Source: Martinezella rhizogenes (lineage in GTDB: Bacteria; Pseudomonadota; Alphaproteobacteria; Rhizobiales; Rhizobiaceae). From it: DNA of 64,000 nucleotides. Positions within the stretch are counted from its first letter, which is position 1. Every line of letters starts with the position of its first letter. The notes under the pieces are model-generated. The model worked only from the letters and a program-made list of their open reading frames with translations. It was not told the origin of the DNA and did not search any database. A program made the position numbers and the translations under genes. This document shows, one piece after another, positions 1 through 7,514 of this stretch. The stretch covers positions 36,919 to 100,918 of the forward strand of contig JAAMEZ010000052.1 of assembly GCA_013322215.1 (NCBI GenBank). Direction: 5' to 3'.

Positions 1-663
1 CGATGTCGCCGTTACGGCTTTCAGTGGTTCGCCGGCAAAACGCTCGCTGAACATCGCGCTCCAGGTGACGTCGAAACCGCAATTGGCTGGCTGGAAAGCA
101 GCGATGTCGATCCCCTTGTCGCGAAGCCAGCTGACCCATGCCACGTCCGACCCGAGCCGTGCATAGCTCGCACCACCAAGTGCGAGCAGAACGGCGTCAT
201 GACGCATAAGTGCGCGCCCCTTCGGTGTTTCGAATACCAAGGCGCCATCCTCGAAGCCGCACCAGCGATGCCGTGTCATAATGCTGACACCGCGCGCCTC
301 CAGCCGCGCCAGCCAGGCACGCAGCAGCGGCGATGCCTTCATGACTTTCGGGAAGACGCGGCCGGAAGAGCCGACAAAGGTTTCCGTTCCAAGGCTTTCC
401 GCCCAGGCTCTGATGTCATCCGGCTGGAAATCGTCAAGCGCGGTGCGCAATCGGGCCGAGGCAGCGCCGAAGCGGGTGGCAAAAAGGCCGTAGTTTTCCG
501 AGTGCGTGATGTTGAGGCCGGATTTTCCGGCCAGTAGAAACTTGCGCGCCACCGTCGGCATGCTGTCGTAGACCGCGATGCGATGGCCGAGCAGTGACAA
601 GGTCTCTGCCGCCATCAATCCGGCAGGGCCGCCGCCTATGATTGCGATTTGCTTTTTGGTCAT
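1..663 (-). CDS. BaiN-like FAD-dependent oxidoreductase (5' part, cut by window edge)
   Basis: About 221 codons from the ATG at 663 are present and the frame is open to base 1, so the C-terminal half lies outside the window. The N terminus carries a Rossmann dinucleotide-binding motif (IAIIGGGPAGLMAAETL, about residues 6-22), followed by KFLLAGKSGLNITHSE and later LLALGGASYARLGSD. These are hallmarks of the BaiN/HI0933 flavoprotein family (TIGR03862-like). Members bind FAD and probably reduce small substrates in the cytoplasm; the physiological substrate is generally unknown. It is transcribed away from the tetR gene at 953, so the two share the intergenic region 664-952. Family assignment is firm; a specific reaction cannot be given. 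Confidence 0.85.
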   Translation of the reverse strand, partial: MTKKQIAIIGGGPAGLMAAETLSLLGHRIAVYDSMPTVARKFLLAGKSGLNITHSENYGLFATRFGAASARLRTALDDFQPDDIRAWAESLGTETFVGSSGRVFPKVMKASPLLRAWLARLEARGVSIMTRHRWCGFEDGALVFETPKGRALMRHDAVLLALGGASYARLGSDVAWVSWLRDKGIDIAAFQPANCGFDVTWSAMFSERFAGEPLKAVTATS

Positions 664-832
664 GCTCACCCGGTGCCGCTTGCCTATTGCTCTCTAGGGC
701 CGGATGGGGTCAGAAGGCAAGATCGTTGCCGTGTCCCGACCCAAACTCGCCCTCATTCAGATGGTTACGGCGGCAGCGGGAGCTCCGCGTTTCCTGCCGG
801 CATCCTTCTCCATATTCACATTTAAATCGATA

Positions 833-846
833 TAACCATATAGTTA
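833..846. promoter_or_regulatory. Candidate TetR operator upstream of tetR
   Basis: TAACCATATAGTTA is a near-palindrome of the form TAAC-N6-GTTA with one mismatched base pair. It lies about 107 bp before the likely tetR start. The same motif as a perfect palindrome sits at 1756-1769 before the next operon, which points to autoregulation plus target control by the TetR protein between them. The operator role is inferred. Confidence 0.6.
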
Positions 847-952
847 CTATTGCCCTCGATTTACCGGGGGCTGTCAACTTATGCGATGATCGGTTACTTA
901 TCGGCGTGAGGATGGGCCGCATAAGCCTTACGAAATGCCGCCGGGAGCCATG

Positions 953-1660
953 ATGTCAGAAGCCAAGACCGTGAAGCGCAGCGCAAAGAGTGCAGACCTT
1001 GCGAATGCAGAGCAAACCTCCTCGCGCACGGCTTCGGAACGGCCCCGTCTCAGGGATGCGGAACGCACCAGTAAGGCGATTTTGGCCGCCGCTACCAAGG
1101 AGTTTGCCGAGCGTGGCTATGGCGGTGCCCGCGTCGATGCAATCGCCGAGCGCGCCAAGATCAACAAGCGAATGCTCTACCACTATTTCGGCGGCAAGGA
1201 TGCGCTCTATGTCGCCGTTCTGGAAGGCAGTTATATCGCCATTCGCTCGGCGGAAGCGCGGCTCGATCTTTCGCATCGCTCGCCTCAAGACGGCATGCGG
1301 GAGCTGGTTGTCTTTACCTGGCAATATTTCCTGGATCACCCGGAATTCCTGGGGATTCTCAGCACGGAAAACATGCACAAGGCACGTTTTCTGAAGCGTT
1401 CGGCGCGCATTTTCGAACTGCACTCGCCGCTGGTATCGGAGATTTCCGGCCTGCTCGACCGCGGCGCGGCAACGGGCGTATTCCGCAATGACTGCGATCC
1501 GGTGAAGATCTATATGAGCATTGCGGCACTTGGCTCGTTCTTCCTGACGAACCGCTGGACGCTCTCGACGATCTTCCGCCGCAACCTCTCGGACAAGAGC
1601 GAAATCGACGCCTGGGGCGAGCATATCGTCGATGTGATTTTCGCCTATCTGCGTCCCTAA
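953..1660 (+). CDS. TetR/AcrR family transcriptional regulator
   Basis: The protein (235 aa from the ATG at 953, or up to 241 aa from 935) has a basic N-terminal extension, then a TetR helix-turn-helix around residues 35-80 (TKEFAERGYGGARVDAIAER, then KRMLYHYFGGKDALYVAVL). A helical ligand-binding domain of about 150 residues follows. The start at 953 is preferred because GGGAG lies a few bases upstream. TetR proteins are usually ligand-released repressors. Matching TAAC-N6-GTTA palindromes lie upstream of this gene and between it and the Gfo/Idh-DUF993-isomerase operon that follows in the same direction. The likely job is repression of itself and of that operon until a substrate or intermediate binds. 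The ligand is unknown. Confidence 0.9.
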   Translation: MSEAKTVKRSAKSADLANAEQTSSRTASERPRLRDAERTSKAILAAATKEFAERGYGGARVDAIAERAKINKRMLYHYFGGKDALYVAVLEGSYIAIRSAEARLDLSHRSPQDGMRELVVFTWQYFLDHPEFLGILSTENMHKARFLKRSARIFELHSPLVSEISGLLDRGAATGVFRNDCDPVKIYMSIAALGSFFLTNRWTLSTIFRRNLSDKSEIDAWGEHIVDVIFAYLRP

Positions 1661-1724
1661 AAATCCCGGGGCAACAACCCCCGCAACGACAGATGATTGC
1701 CGCTGTGGCCACTGATGATGGCCG

Positions 1725-1769
1725 TTGACAGTATCGCGTCGCCGTGTCAGTTATGTAACTATATAGTTA
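1725..1769 (+). promoter_or_regulatory. Promoter with perfect TetR-type operator before the Gfo/Idh-DUF993 operon
   Basis: A consensus -35 box TTGACA lies at 1725-1730, with weak -10 candidates around 1748-1756. The 14-bp perfect palindrome TAACTATATAGTTA at 1756-1769 follows directly and would cover the transcription start. A repressor bound here would block initiation. The motif recurs with one mismatch upstream of tetR. A strong ribosome-binding site (GGGAGG, 1775-1780) precedes the ATG at 1790. Confidence 0.65.
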
Positions 1770-1789
1770 TTTACGGGAGGAAGAAACTC

Positions 1790-2947
1790 ATGGCAACGAA
1801 GCCGATCGGCATCATCATGCACGGTATTACCGGCCGCATGGGCTATAACCAGCATCTCGTGCGTTCCATCCTGGCGATCCGCGAACAGGGCGGCGTTCTT
1901 CTGTCGAACGGCGACCGGCTGATGCCCGAGCCGGTGCTCGTCGGCCGCAATGCCGAAAAGATCGAGGCGATTGCCCGCAAGCACGGTCTGTCGAAGACGA
2001 CGACCGATCTCGACGCTGCTCTTGCCGATCCCAACAATACGATCTTCTTCGATGCCGGCTCGACGCAGATGCGCGTGGAGCTTCTCGAAAAGGCGATTGC
2101 CGCCGGCAAGCATGTCTATTGCGAAAAGCCGATCTCCGAGACGCTTGAGGAGGCGCTGTCGGTAGCGGCTTCCGCCGAGCGTCGCGGCGTCAAGAACGGT
2201 GTCGTTCAGGACAAGCTCTTCCTGCCGGGTCTGCGCAAGATCGCCATGCTGCGCGACAGCGGCTTCTTCGGCAAGATCCTCTCCGTGCGGGGCGAATTCG
2301 GTTACTGGGTCTTCGAAGGCGATTGGGGGGTGAAGGCACAGCGTCCGTCCTGGAACTACCGCAAAAAGGATGGCGGCGGCATGATTCTCGATATGCTGCC
2401 ACATTGGCGCTATGTGCTCGACAATCTGTTTGGTGAGGTAAAGTCCGTCAGCTGCCTCGGCGCAACGCATATTCCAAGCCGCGTCGACGAGAATGGCAAT
2501 ACCTATGCTGCCGATGCCGACGACGCCGCCTATGCTACCTTCGAGCTCGAAGGCGGCGTTATCGCGCATATCAACTCCTCCTGGGCAGTGCGCGTGCGTC
2601 GCGACGATCTCGTCACCTTCCAGGTCGACGGCACGCATGGATCGGCCGTCTGCGGTCTGATGCGTTGCTGGACGCAGCATCGCGTCAATACGCCGAAGCC
2701 CGTCTGGAACCCGGATCAGCCGCAACCGATCAATTTCTTCGACACTTGGGAAGAAGTGCCGGAGACGCAGGCCTTCGACAATGGCTTCAAGGCGCAGTGG
2801 GAGCAGTTCCTGTGCCATGTGGCCGAGGATGCGCCGTGGAAGTTCACGCTTCGCGAGGGCGCCAAGGGCGTGCAGCTGGCGGAGCTGGCACAGAAGAGCT
2901 GGGCGGAGCGTCGCTGGGTCGACGTGCCTTCCCTTTCGGCCCGCTAG
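1790..2947 (+). CDS. Gfo/Idh/MocA family oxidoreductase
   Basis: The enzyme has 385 aa. The ATG at 1790 is chosen because GGGAGG stands 9 bases upstream; the reading frame is open further upstream but across the operator. The N-terminal Rossmann fold begins with PIGIIMHGITGRMGYNQH, and the typical EKPISETLEEAL motif (the EKP lysine is catalytic in this family) lies near residue 110. The C-terminal half is the beta-sheet substrate domain. Family members oxidise or reduce sugars, inositols or sugar acids with NAD(P). It is the first gene of a three-gene operon with a DUF993 protein (13 bp downstream) and a TIM-barrel isomerase. The set looks like a catabolic pathway for an unidentified polyol or sugar under TetR control. 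Confidence 0.88.
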   Translation: MATKPIGIIMHGITGRMGYNQHLVRSILAIREQGGVLLSNGDRLMPEPVLVGRNAEKIEAIARKHGLSKTTTDLDAALADPNNTIFFDAGSTQMRVELLEKAIAAGKHVYCEKPISETLEEALSVAASAERRGVKNGVVQDKLFLPGLRKIAMLRDSGFFGKILSVRGEFGYWVFEGDWGVKAQRPSWNYRKKDGGGMILDMLPHWRYVLDNLFGEVKSVSCLGATHIPSRVDENGNTYAADADDAAYATFELEGGVIAHINSSWAVRVRRDDLVTFQVDGTHGSAVCGLMRCWTQHRVNTPKPVWNPDQPQPINFFDTWEEVPETQAFDNGFKAQWEQFLCHVAEDAPWKFTLREGAKGVQLAELAQKSWAERRWVDVPSLSAR

Positions 2948-2959
2948 GAGACTGGCCTC

Positions 2960-4135
2960 ATGGAGAGAAGCCTTCACTTGCCAAGGGCGGGCGGCACGAT
3001 TGCTGTCTTCACACCCGCCAATGAGCCGCTGATCGCGCCTGTGAAACCGGCGGGCGGTCATCACTTCAATCGCGTCGCCTATGCAGCTGCGCATGTCGTG
3101 GTCGACGCGCTGGCAGATAATGATCCATGGCTGGACCGCAACATCGATTGGGAACGCACTATCGCCTTCCGCGAATATCTCTGGGGGCTTGGCCTCGGCG
3201 TTGCCGAAGCAATGGATACCGCGCAGCGCGGTATGGGGCTGGACTGGACTGGCGCGAAGGAGCTGATCGCTCATGCGCAGTCGGCAGCCCGTGGTCGGCC
3301 GGATGCCGTGATTGCCTATGGCGCCGGAACCGATCATCTCCAACCCGGTCCCGATGTCACGATTGATGACGTCATCCGCGCCTACGAGGAGCAGATCGCC
3401 TATGTGGAAGGGCAGGGTGGCCGCGTCATCCTGATGGCGAGCAGGGCACTTGCAGCGGCAGCCAAGAGCCCGGATGATTATATCCGTGTCTACGACCGTA
3501 TCCTCGGTCAGGTCAAAGAGCCCGTCATCATTCACTGGCTCGGCTCGATGTTCGATCCGGCGCTTGCGGGCTATTGGGGATCGACCGACGACATGCTGGC
3601 GATGGAAACCGCGACCGCGATCATCAATCAGAACGCGGCCAAGGTCGATGGCGTGAAGATCTCGCTGCTTTCGGCGGAAAAGGAAATCGTCATGCGCCGC
3701 CGGCTCGATCCGTCGGTCAAGATGTACACGGGCGACGATTTCAACTACGCCGAACTGATCGCCGGCGACGAACAGGGCTATTCGCACGCCTTGCTCGGCA
3801 TCTTCGATGCTGTCGCGCCGGCCGCAAGTGCGGCGCTTGCGAAGCTTGCGGAGAACGACCTCGACGCTTTTCACGCGATCCTGGCGCCGACCGTGCCGCT
3901 ATCGCGTCATATCTTCAAGGCGCCGACGCGCTTCTACAAGACCGGCGTCGTCTTCCTAGCCTACCTCAACGGCTTCCAGGACCATTTCCAGATGCTCGGC
4001 GGCCAGCAGAGCGCGCGCTCGATCCAGCACCTCTCGGAGCTGTTCCGGCTGGCCGATACGGCGCGCGTGCTACGCGATCCGGATCTGGCGACCTATCGGA
4101 TGAAGGCGATCCTTACCACCGTCGGCATCGATTAA
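2960..4135 (+). CDS. DUF993 family protein, dihydrodipicolinate synthase/aldolase-like
   Basis: This protein of 391 aa matches the DUF993 family as I recall it, a branch related to the class I aldolase/dihydrodipicolinate synthase TIM barrels. The stretch DGVKISLLSAEKE near residue 232 resembles the position of the Schiff-base lysine in those enzymes, and YTGDDFNYAELIAGDEQG follows near residue 257, as expected for the substrate side of the barrel. It starts 12 bp after the oxidoreductase and ends about 130 bp before an isomerase gene. A retro-aldol or dehydratase step on a keto-sugar acid would fit, but no reaction is established for the family to my knowledge. Cytoplasmic, no signal peptide. 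Confidence 0.8.
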   Translation: MERSLHLPRAGGTIAVFTPANEPLIAPVKPAGGHHFNRVAYAAAHVVVDALADNDPWLDRNIDWERTIAFREYLWGLGLGVAEAMDTAQRGMGLDWTGAKELIAHAQSAARGRPDAVIAYGAGTDHLQPGPDVTIDDVIRAYEEQIAYVEGQGGRVILMASRALAAAAKSPDDYIRVYDRILGQVKEPVIIHWLGSMFDPALAGYWGSTDDMLAMETATAIINQNAAKVDGVKISLLSAEKEIVMRRRLDPSVKMYTGDDFNYAELIAGDEQGYSHALLGIFDAVAPAASAALAKLAENDLDAFHAILAPTVPLSRHIFKAPTRFYKTGVVFLAYLNGFQDHFQMLGGQQSARSIQHLSELFRLADTARVLRDPDLATYRMKAILTTVGID

Positions 4136-4236
4136 AGCATGATCCCAGAAAGTGCGCAGCGGCTTTTGAATAAGATTGTGCAATATCAAATAGCTAGAGC
4201 ACGATGACGTGTCGAATAAAGGTCATCGGGTTCTAG
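4136..4236. repeat. Rhizobial intergenic palindromic repeat (RIME-like)
   Basis: The spacer starts with AGCATGATCC and ends with a hairpin. Its arms 4194-4208 and 4222-4236 (CTAGAGCACGATGAC against GTCATCGGGTTCTAG) pair at 13 of 15 positions. This architecture, AGCATGATCC...AAGTG...GCGG followed by CTAGAGC..GATGAC palindromes, is as I remember the mosaic intergenic elements scattered through Rhizobium genomes. It lies inside the operon between the DUF993 and isomerase genes and may affect downstream expression. Confidence 0.6.
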
Positions 4237-4266
4237 CGGATAAGAGGATCGGGGAGGATCATCACA

Positions 4267-5091
4267 ATGGCCGTAGAGGGTCTATCCATCAATCTGGCGA
4301 CGGTGCGCCAGCAATATGACATGCGTCAGGCGGTGGAGGCGTGCCTGAAGCAGGATATCGTCGCGATAGCCCCCTGGCGCGATCAGGTGCACAAGATCGG
4401 ACTTTCGGAAGCGGCGCGAATCGTTGCTGACAACAAGCTCAAGGTCACGGGCCTTTGCCGCGGGGGCATGTTTCCTGCGGCCAGCTCCGAGGGCAGGGCG
4501 GCTGCTATCGACGACAACAAGCGCGCGATCGACGAAGCGGCGGCGCTCAATGCCGATTGTCTCGTCCTCGTTGTCGGCGGCCTGCCGGAGGGATCGAAGG
4601 ATATCCCTCACGCTCGCGAGATGGTGGCGGACGGCATCGCGGTGATCCTGCCGCATGCCCGCAGTGCCGGAATTCCGCTGGCGATCGAACCGCTGCACCC
4701 GATGTACGCGGCTGACCGCGCCTGCGTGAACACGTTGGAGCAGGCGCTCGACATCTGCGATCTCCTCGGCGAAGGCATCGGTGTCGCCATCGATGTCTAC
4801 CATGTCTGGTGGGACCCGAAGCTTTACGAACAGATCGCGCGCGCCGGTGCCGGCGGCCGCATCCTGGCCCATCACATCTGCGACTGGCTGGTGCCGACCA
4901 CGGATCTGCTGCTTGATCGTGGCATGATGGGTGACGGCGTGATCGACTTGAAGCGCATCCGCGCCGAGATCGAGAAGGCTGGCTTCTTCGGCCTGCAGGA
5001 GGTCGAGATTTTCTCTCAGAACAATTGGTGGAAGCGGCCGGGCGAAGAGGTTCTCTCCACCTGTGTCGAGCGCTTCCGCACCGTTTGCTGA
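4267..5091 (+). CDS. Sugar phosphate isomerase/epimerase family protein (AP endonuclease 2-like TIM barrel)
   Basis: The protein of 274 aa has the xylose isomerase-like TIM-barrel pattern: LAIEPLHPMYAADRA with a metal-ligand glutamate in the middle, then GVAIDVYHVWWDPKL, HICDW and QEVEIFS towards the end, which supply the usual E-D-H-E metal ligands. GGGGAGG lies just upstream of the ATG at 4267. Such enzymes isomerise or epimerise sugars, keto-inositols or sugar acids with a divalent metal. It ends the operon and is followed by a strong bidirectional terminator. The real substrate cannot be read from the sequence. Confidence 0.85.
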   Translation: MAVEGLSINLATVRQQYDMRQAVEACLKQDIVAIAPWRDQVHKIGLSEAARIVADNKLKVTGLCRGGMFPAASSEGRAAAIDDNKRAIDEAAALNADCLVLVVGGLPEGSKDIPHAREMVADGIAVILPHARSAGIPLAIEPLHPMYAADRACVNTLEQALDICDLLGEGIGVAIDVYHVWWDPKLYEQIARAGAGGRILAHHICDWLVPTTDLLLDRGMMGDGVIDLKRIRAEIEKAGFFGLQEVEIFSQNNWWKRPGEEVLSTCVERFRTVC

Positions 5092-5125
5092 GCCGCAGCG
5101 GCTCGGGCAGCATCTCCAATAAAAA

Positions 5126-5153
5126 AGCCGGGCCAACAACAAGTGGCCCGGCT
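5126..5153. terminator. Bidirectional intrinsic terminator
   Basis: A perfect 10-bp stem (AGCCGGGCCA / TGGCCCGGCT) with an 8-nt loop lies between two convergent genes. An A-run precedes it and a T-rich stretch (CTCTTTC) follows, so it can end transcription from both sides. Confidence 0.85.
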
Positions 5154-5179
5154 CTCTTTCAAAGCGATAACGTGACGGC

Positions 5180-6286
5180 TTATTCGGCCGAAACGATCTT
5201 GCCGCCTTCCCACTTGTAGAGCGAGAAGCTCTGCGAGGTCAGGTCGCCGGTTTCGCCGTAGGTGACCTTGCCGATGGCGGTGTCGATCGGCTCGCCCTTC
5301 TTGAGCGCTGCGCCGACGGCTTCGGCATCATCTGCCTTGCCGGCCTTCTCGATGCCGGCCTTCAGTACCTGCACGGCGGCATAGGCGTTCAGCGTGAAGG
5401 CTTCGGCCGGGATGTTGCGTTCTTTGAGGGCGGCAACGGCGCTCTGCGAATCCGGGTTCTTCAGCGCGTCGGACGCGTTGGTGAAGAGCGTGCCGGCAGC
5501 CGAATCGTTGGCGATTGCCCAGTATTCAGTGTTGGAAAGGCCATCGCCGCCGATGATCTGTGCCTTGACGGAGATGTCATGCAGCTGGCGGGCCAGCAGA
5601 CCTGCTTCCGGGTGGTAACCGCCGAAGTAGATGACCTCGACGCCTGCCTGCTTCAGCTTCGCCGTCAGGGCGCTGTAGTCCTTTTCGCCCGGGGTCAGCG
5701 AGTCGTTGACGACTTCGGTGACGCCGCCCTTGTTGATCGCTGCCTTGAAGGCGTCGGCCAGGCCCTTGCCGTAGGCACCCTTGTCGTTGAGGATCGCGAT
5801 CTTCTTGTCCTTGAAGTTCTTGACCACATATTCGCCGGCAACGACAGCCTGCTGGTCATCGCGGCCGCAGGTGCGCAGGACGTTGGTCAGGCCGCGATTG
5901 GTGAGGCCCGGAGCGGTCGCAGTCGGCGTGACCATCAGGATGCCGTTTTCGGCAAGCGCGTCGGAAACCGGAATGGCAACGCCCGAGGTGACCGGGCCGA
6001 CGACGAAGCGGATGCTGTCGCCGACGAAGCCGTTGGCGACGGATACGCCCTGCTTCGGATCGCCGGCGTCATCGCCGAGCTTCAGGACGAGCTTCTGGCC
6101 GAGAACGCCGCCGCTCTTGTTGATTTCGTCGATGGCGGTCTGCGCGCCATTCTTGACCTGCTCGCCGTAAGCTGCGACCGGGCCGGTCAGCGGCGCGATG
6201 AGGCCGATGGTGATGTCCGCATGTGCGAGAGGTGCGAAGGCCAGCGAAGCGACGAAGGTCGCGGCCGTCAATGTCTTCAGACTCAT
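5180..6286 (-). CDS. Branched-chain amino acid ABC transporter substrate-binding protein
   Basis: The protein has 368 aa from the ATG at 6286, which has AAGGAGAG just upstream. A signal peptide (MSLKTLTAATFVASLAFAPLAHA) is followed by DITIGLIAPLTGPVAAYGEQ, the typical start of a LivJ/BraC-type periplasmic binding protein (type I fold, Peripla_BP_6). TFVATASP-like variability is absent; the core contains GPVTSGVAIPVSDALAENG and GAYGKGLADAFK. It should capture leucine, isoleucine, valine or related amino acids in the periplasm for the LivHMGF importer. No permease or ATPase gene lies next to it, so it is an orphan that must use components encoded elsewhere. It converges on the isomerase gene across a terminator. 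Confidence 0.93.
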   Translation of the reverse strand: MSLKTLTAATFVASLAFAPLAHADITIGLIAPLTGPVAAYGEQVKNGAQTAIDEINKSGGVLGQKLVLKLGDDAGDPKQGVSVANGFVGDSIRFVVGPVTSGVAIPVSDALAENGILMVTPTATAPGLTNRGLTNVLRTCGRDDQQAVVAGEYVVKNFKDKKIAILNDKGAYGKGLADAFKAAINKGGVTEVVNDSLTPGEKDYSALTAKLKQAGVEVIYFGGYHPEAGLLARQLHDISVKAQIIGGDGLSNTEYWAIANDSAAGTLFTNASDALKNPDSQSAVAALKERNIPAEAFTLNAYAAVQVLKAGIEKAGKADDAEAVGAALKKGEPIDTAIGKVTYGETGDLTSQSFSLYKWEGGKIVSAE

Positions 6287-6686
6287 GTTAGCTCTCCTTG
6301 GATGAGCGCGGCAGCGCCCTTTGAACCCGCTCGCAATCACCTGTCTCGACGCGCAAACTGCCGTGAGGCGTTCTTTTTTAAAGAGACAAGGCTGATATCG
6401 AAGCCGATGATCGCTTTCGGACATTTTTTGATCTCGAAAGCGCCCATGAGGGTATTTTGTGTAGGAATATTGCGACGATTCCGCAAGAAAATAACCGTCG
6501 CGAAGACAATTTTAGCGTTTTTTCGAAAATTTTGACGAGGGATGGTTGTTGCGCGCCTGCTCCCAAGACCCAGGCGATATGGCGGTAAAGCGAGGTGAAT
6601 CTAAAAGTGGAAGTTTCGATGCCGCTGACCCACATAGGTAGCGGCGCCTGTCATGGCGTGGCCTATGCCGAGGAGATTGATGTCGC
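6287..6686. other. Intergenic region between livJ-like gene and kinase gene
   Basis: These 400 bp contain no convincing gene. They hold the promoter region of the binding-protein gene, read leftward. Visible symmetric elements are the 17-bp TTGCG-N7-CGCAA at 6470-6486 and TTTTCGAAAA at 6520-6529. Either could bind a regulator such as an Lrp/AsnC protein, but I cannot assign one. Confidence 0.4.
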
Positions 6687-7514
6687 GTGAATGAGAATGA
6701 CGATTCGAAAGCCTATTTTGACCTCTGGCGGCTGATCCCCGATGGTGCCCCGATCGTAACGCATTCCAGCCGGCTTTTTCCCGTACGTCGTGACGGCGAG
6801 CCAGCCATGCTGAAGATTGCGGTCGCGCCCGAGGAGAAATGGGGCGCCGAACTCATGGTTTGGTGGAATGGCGTCGGTGCCGCGCGCGTTCTTGAACATG
6901 AAGGTGATGCCATCCTGCTCGAACGGGCGACAGGTCCTTGTTCTCTCATCGAGATGGTAAGGAGTGGCGGGGATGACGAGGCAAGCCGCATCATCTGCAA
7001 AGCCGTCGTGGGGCTTCACGCGTCGCGCGGGATTTCTTTGCCGACTTTGATTCCCTTGGTCCACCGGTTTCGTTCGCTCGAAGCGATGGCCCACTGCGAA
7101 GGTGGCACTTTCGTGCGGTCCGCGGTCACGGCCCGCAAACTGCTGTCGGAACCCCGCGATGTCGTGACGCTGCATGGCGACATCCATCACGGCAATATTC
7201 TGGACTTTGCCGAGCGCGGCTGGCTCGCGATCGATCCGAAGGGGCTCGTGGGAGAACGCGGCTTCGACTACGCCAATCTCTTCTGCAATCCGGATAATGC
7301 CATTGCCACATCTCCCGGCCGCCTTGCGCGGCAGGTGGCAGTCGTTGCCGAGGCGGCGGGGCTGGAACGCGGGCGACTGCTGCAATGGATCGTTGCCTGG
7401 GCTGGCCTTTCGGCCGCGTGGCTGATCGAAGATGGCGAGGACGAACACGTCCAGCCAACACTGAATGTTGCCGAAATCGCGGCTGCCGAACTATCCGGGA
7501 CCCCCGGGGCTTAA
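6687..7514 (+). CDS. APH(6)/hydroxyurea-type aminoglycoside phosphotransferase family protein
   Basis: The protein of 275 aa begins with a GTG at 6687, with GAGGAG about 11 bp upstream. It has the kinase-like fold of the APH_6_hur family: TLHGDIHHGNIL at residues 162-172 (catalytic Asp165, Asn170) and AIDPKGLVGERGFDYANL at 181-198 (metal-binding Asp183). Relatives phosphorylate streptomycin or hydroxyurea, but chromosomal homologues are common in rhizobia and may act on other small molecules. Its stop codon overlaps that of the convergent rhaK gene within a single TTAA, leaving no room for a terminator. Resistance is possible but not proven by sequence. Confidence 0.82.
   Translation: MNENDDSKAYFDLWRLIPDGAPIVTHSSRLFPVRRDGEPAMLKIAVAPEEKWGAELMVWWNGVGAARVLEHEGDAILLERATGPCSLIEMVRSGGDDEASRIICKAVVGLHASRGISLPTLIPLVHRFRSLEAMAHCEGGTFVRSAVTARKLLSEPRDVVTLHGDIHHGNILDFAERGWLAIDPKGLVGERGFDYANLFCNPDNAIATSPGRLARQVAVVAEAAGLERGRLLQWIVAWAGLSAAWLIEDGEDEHVQPTLNVAEIAAAELSGTPGA

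Noticed and set aside
1751..3874. Long open frame (707 codons) on the minus strand.
   Set aside because: It is antisense to the oxidoreductase and DUF993 genes, has no start signal or recognisable motif, and arises from GC-rich codon use.
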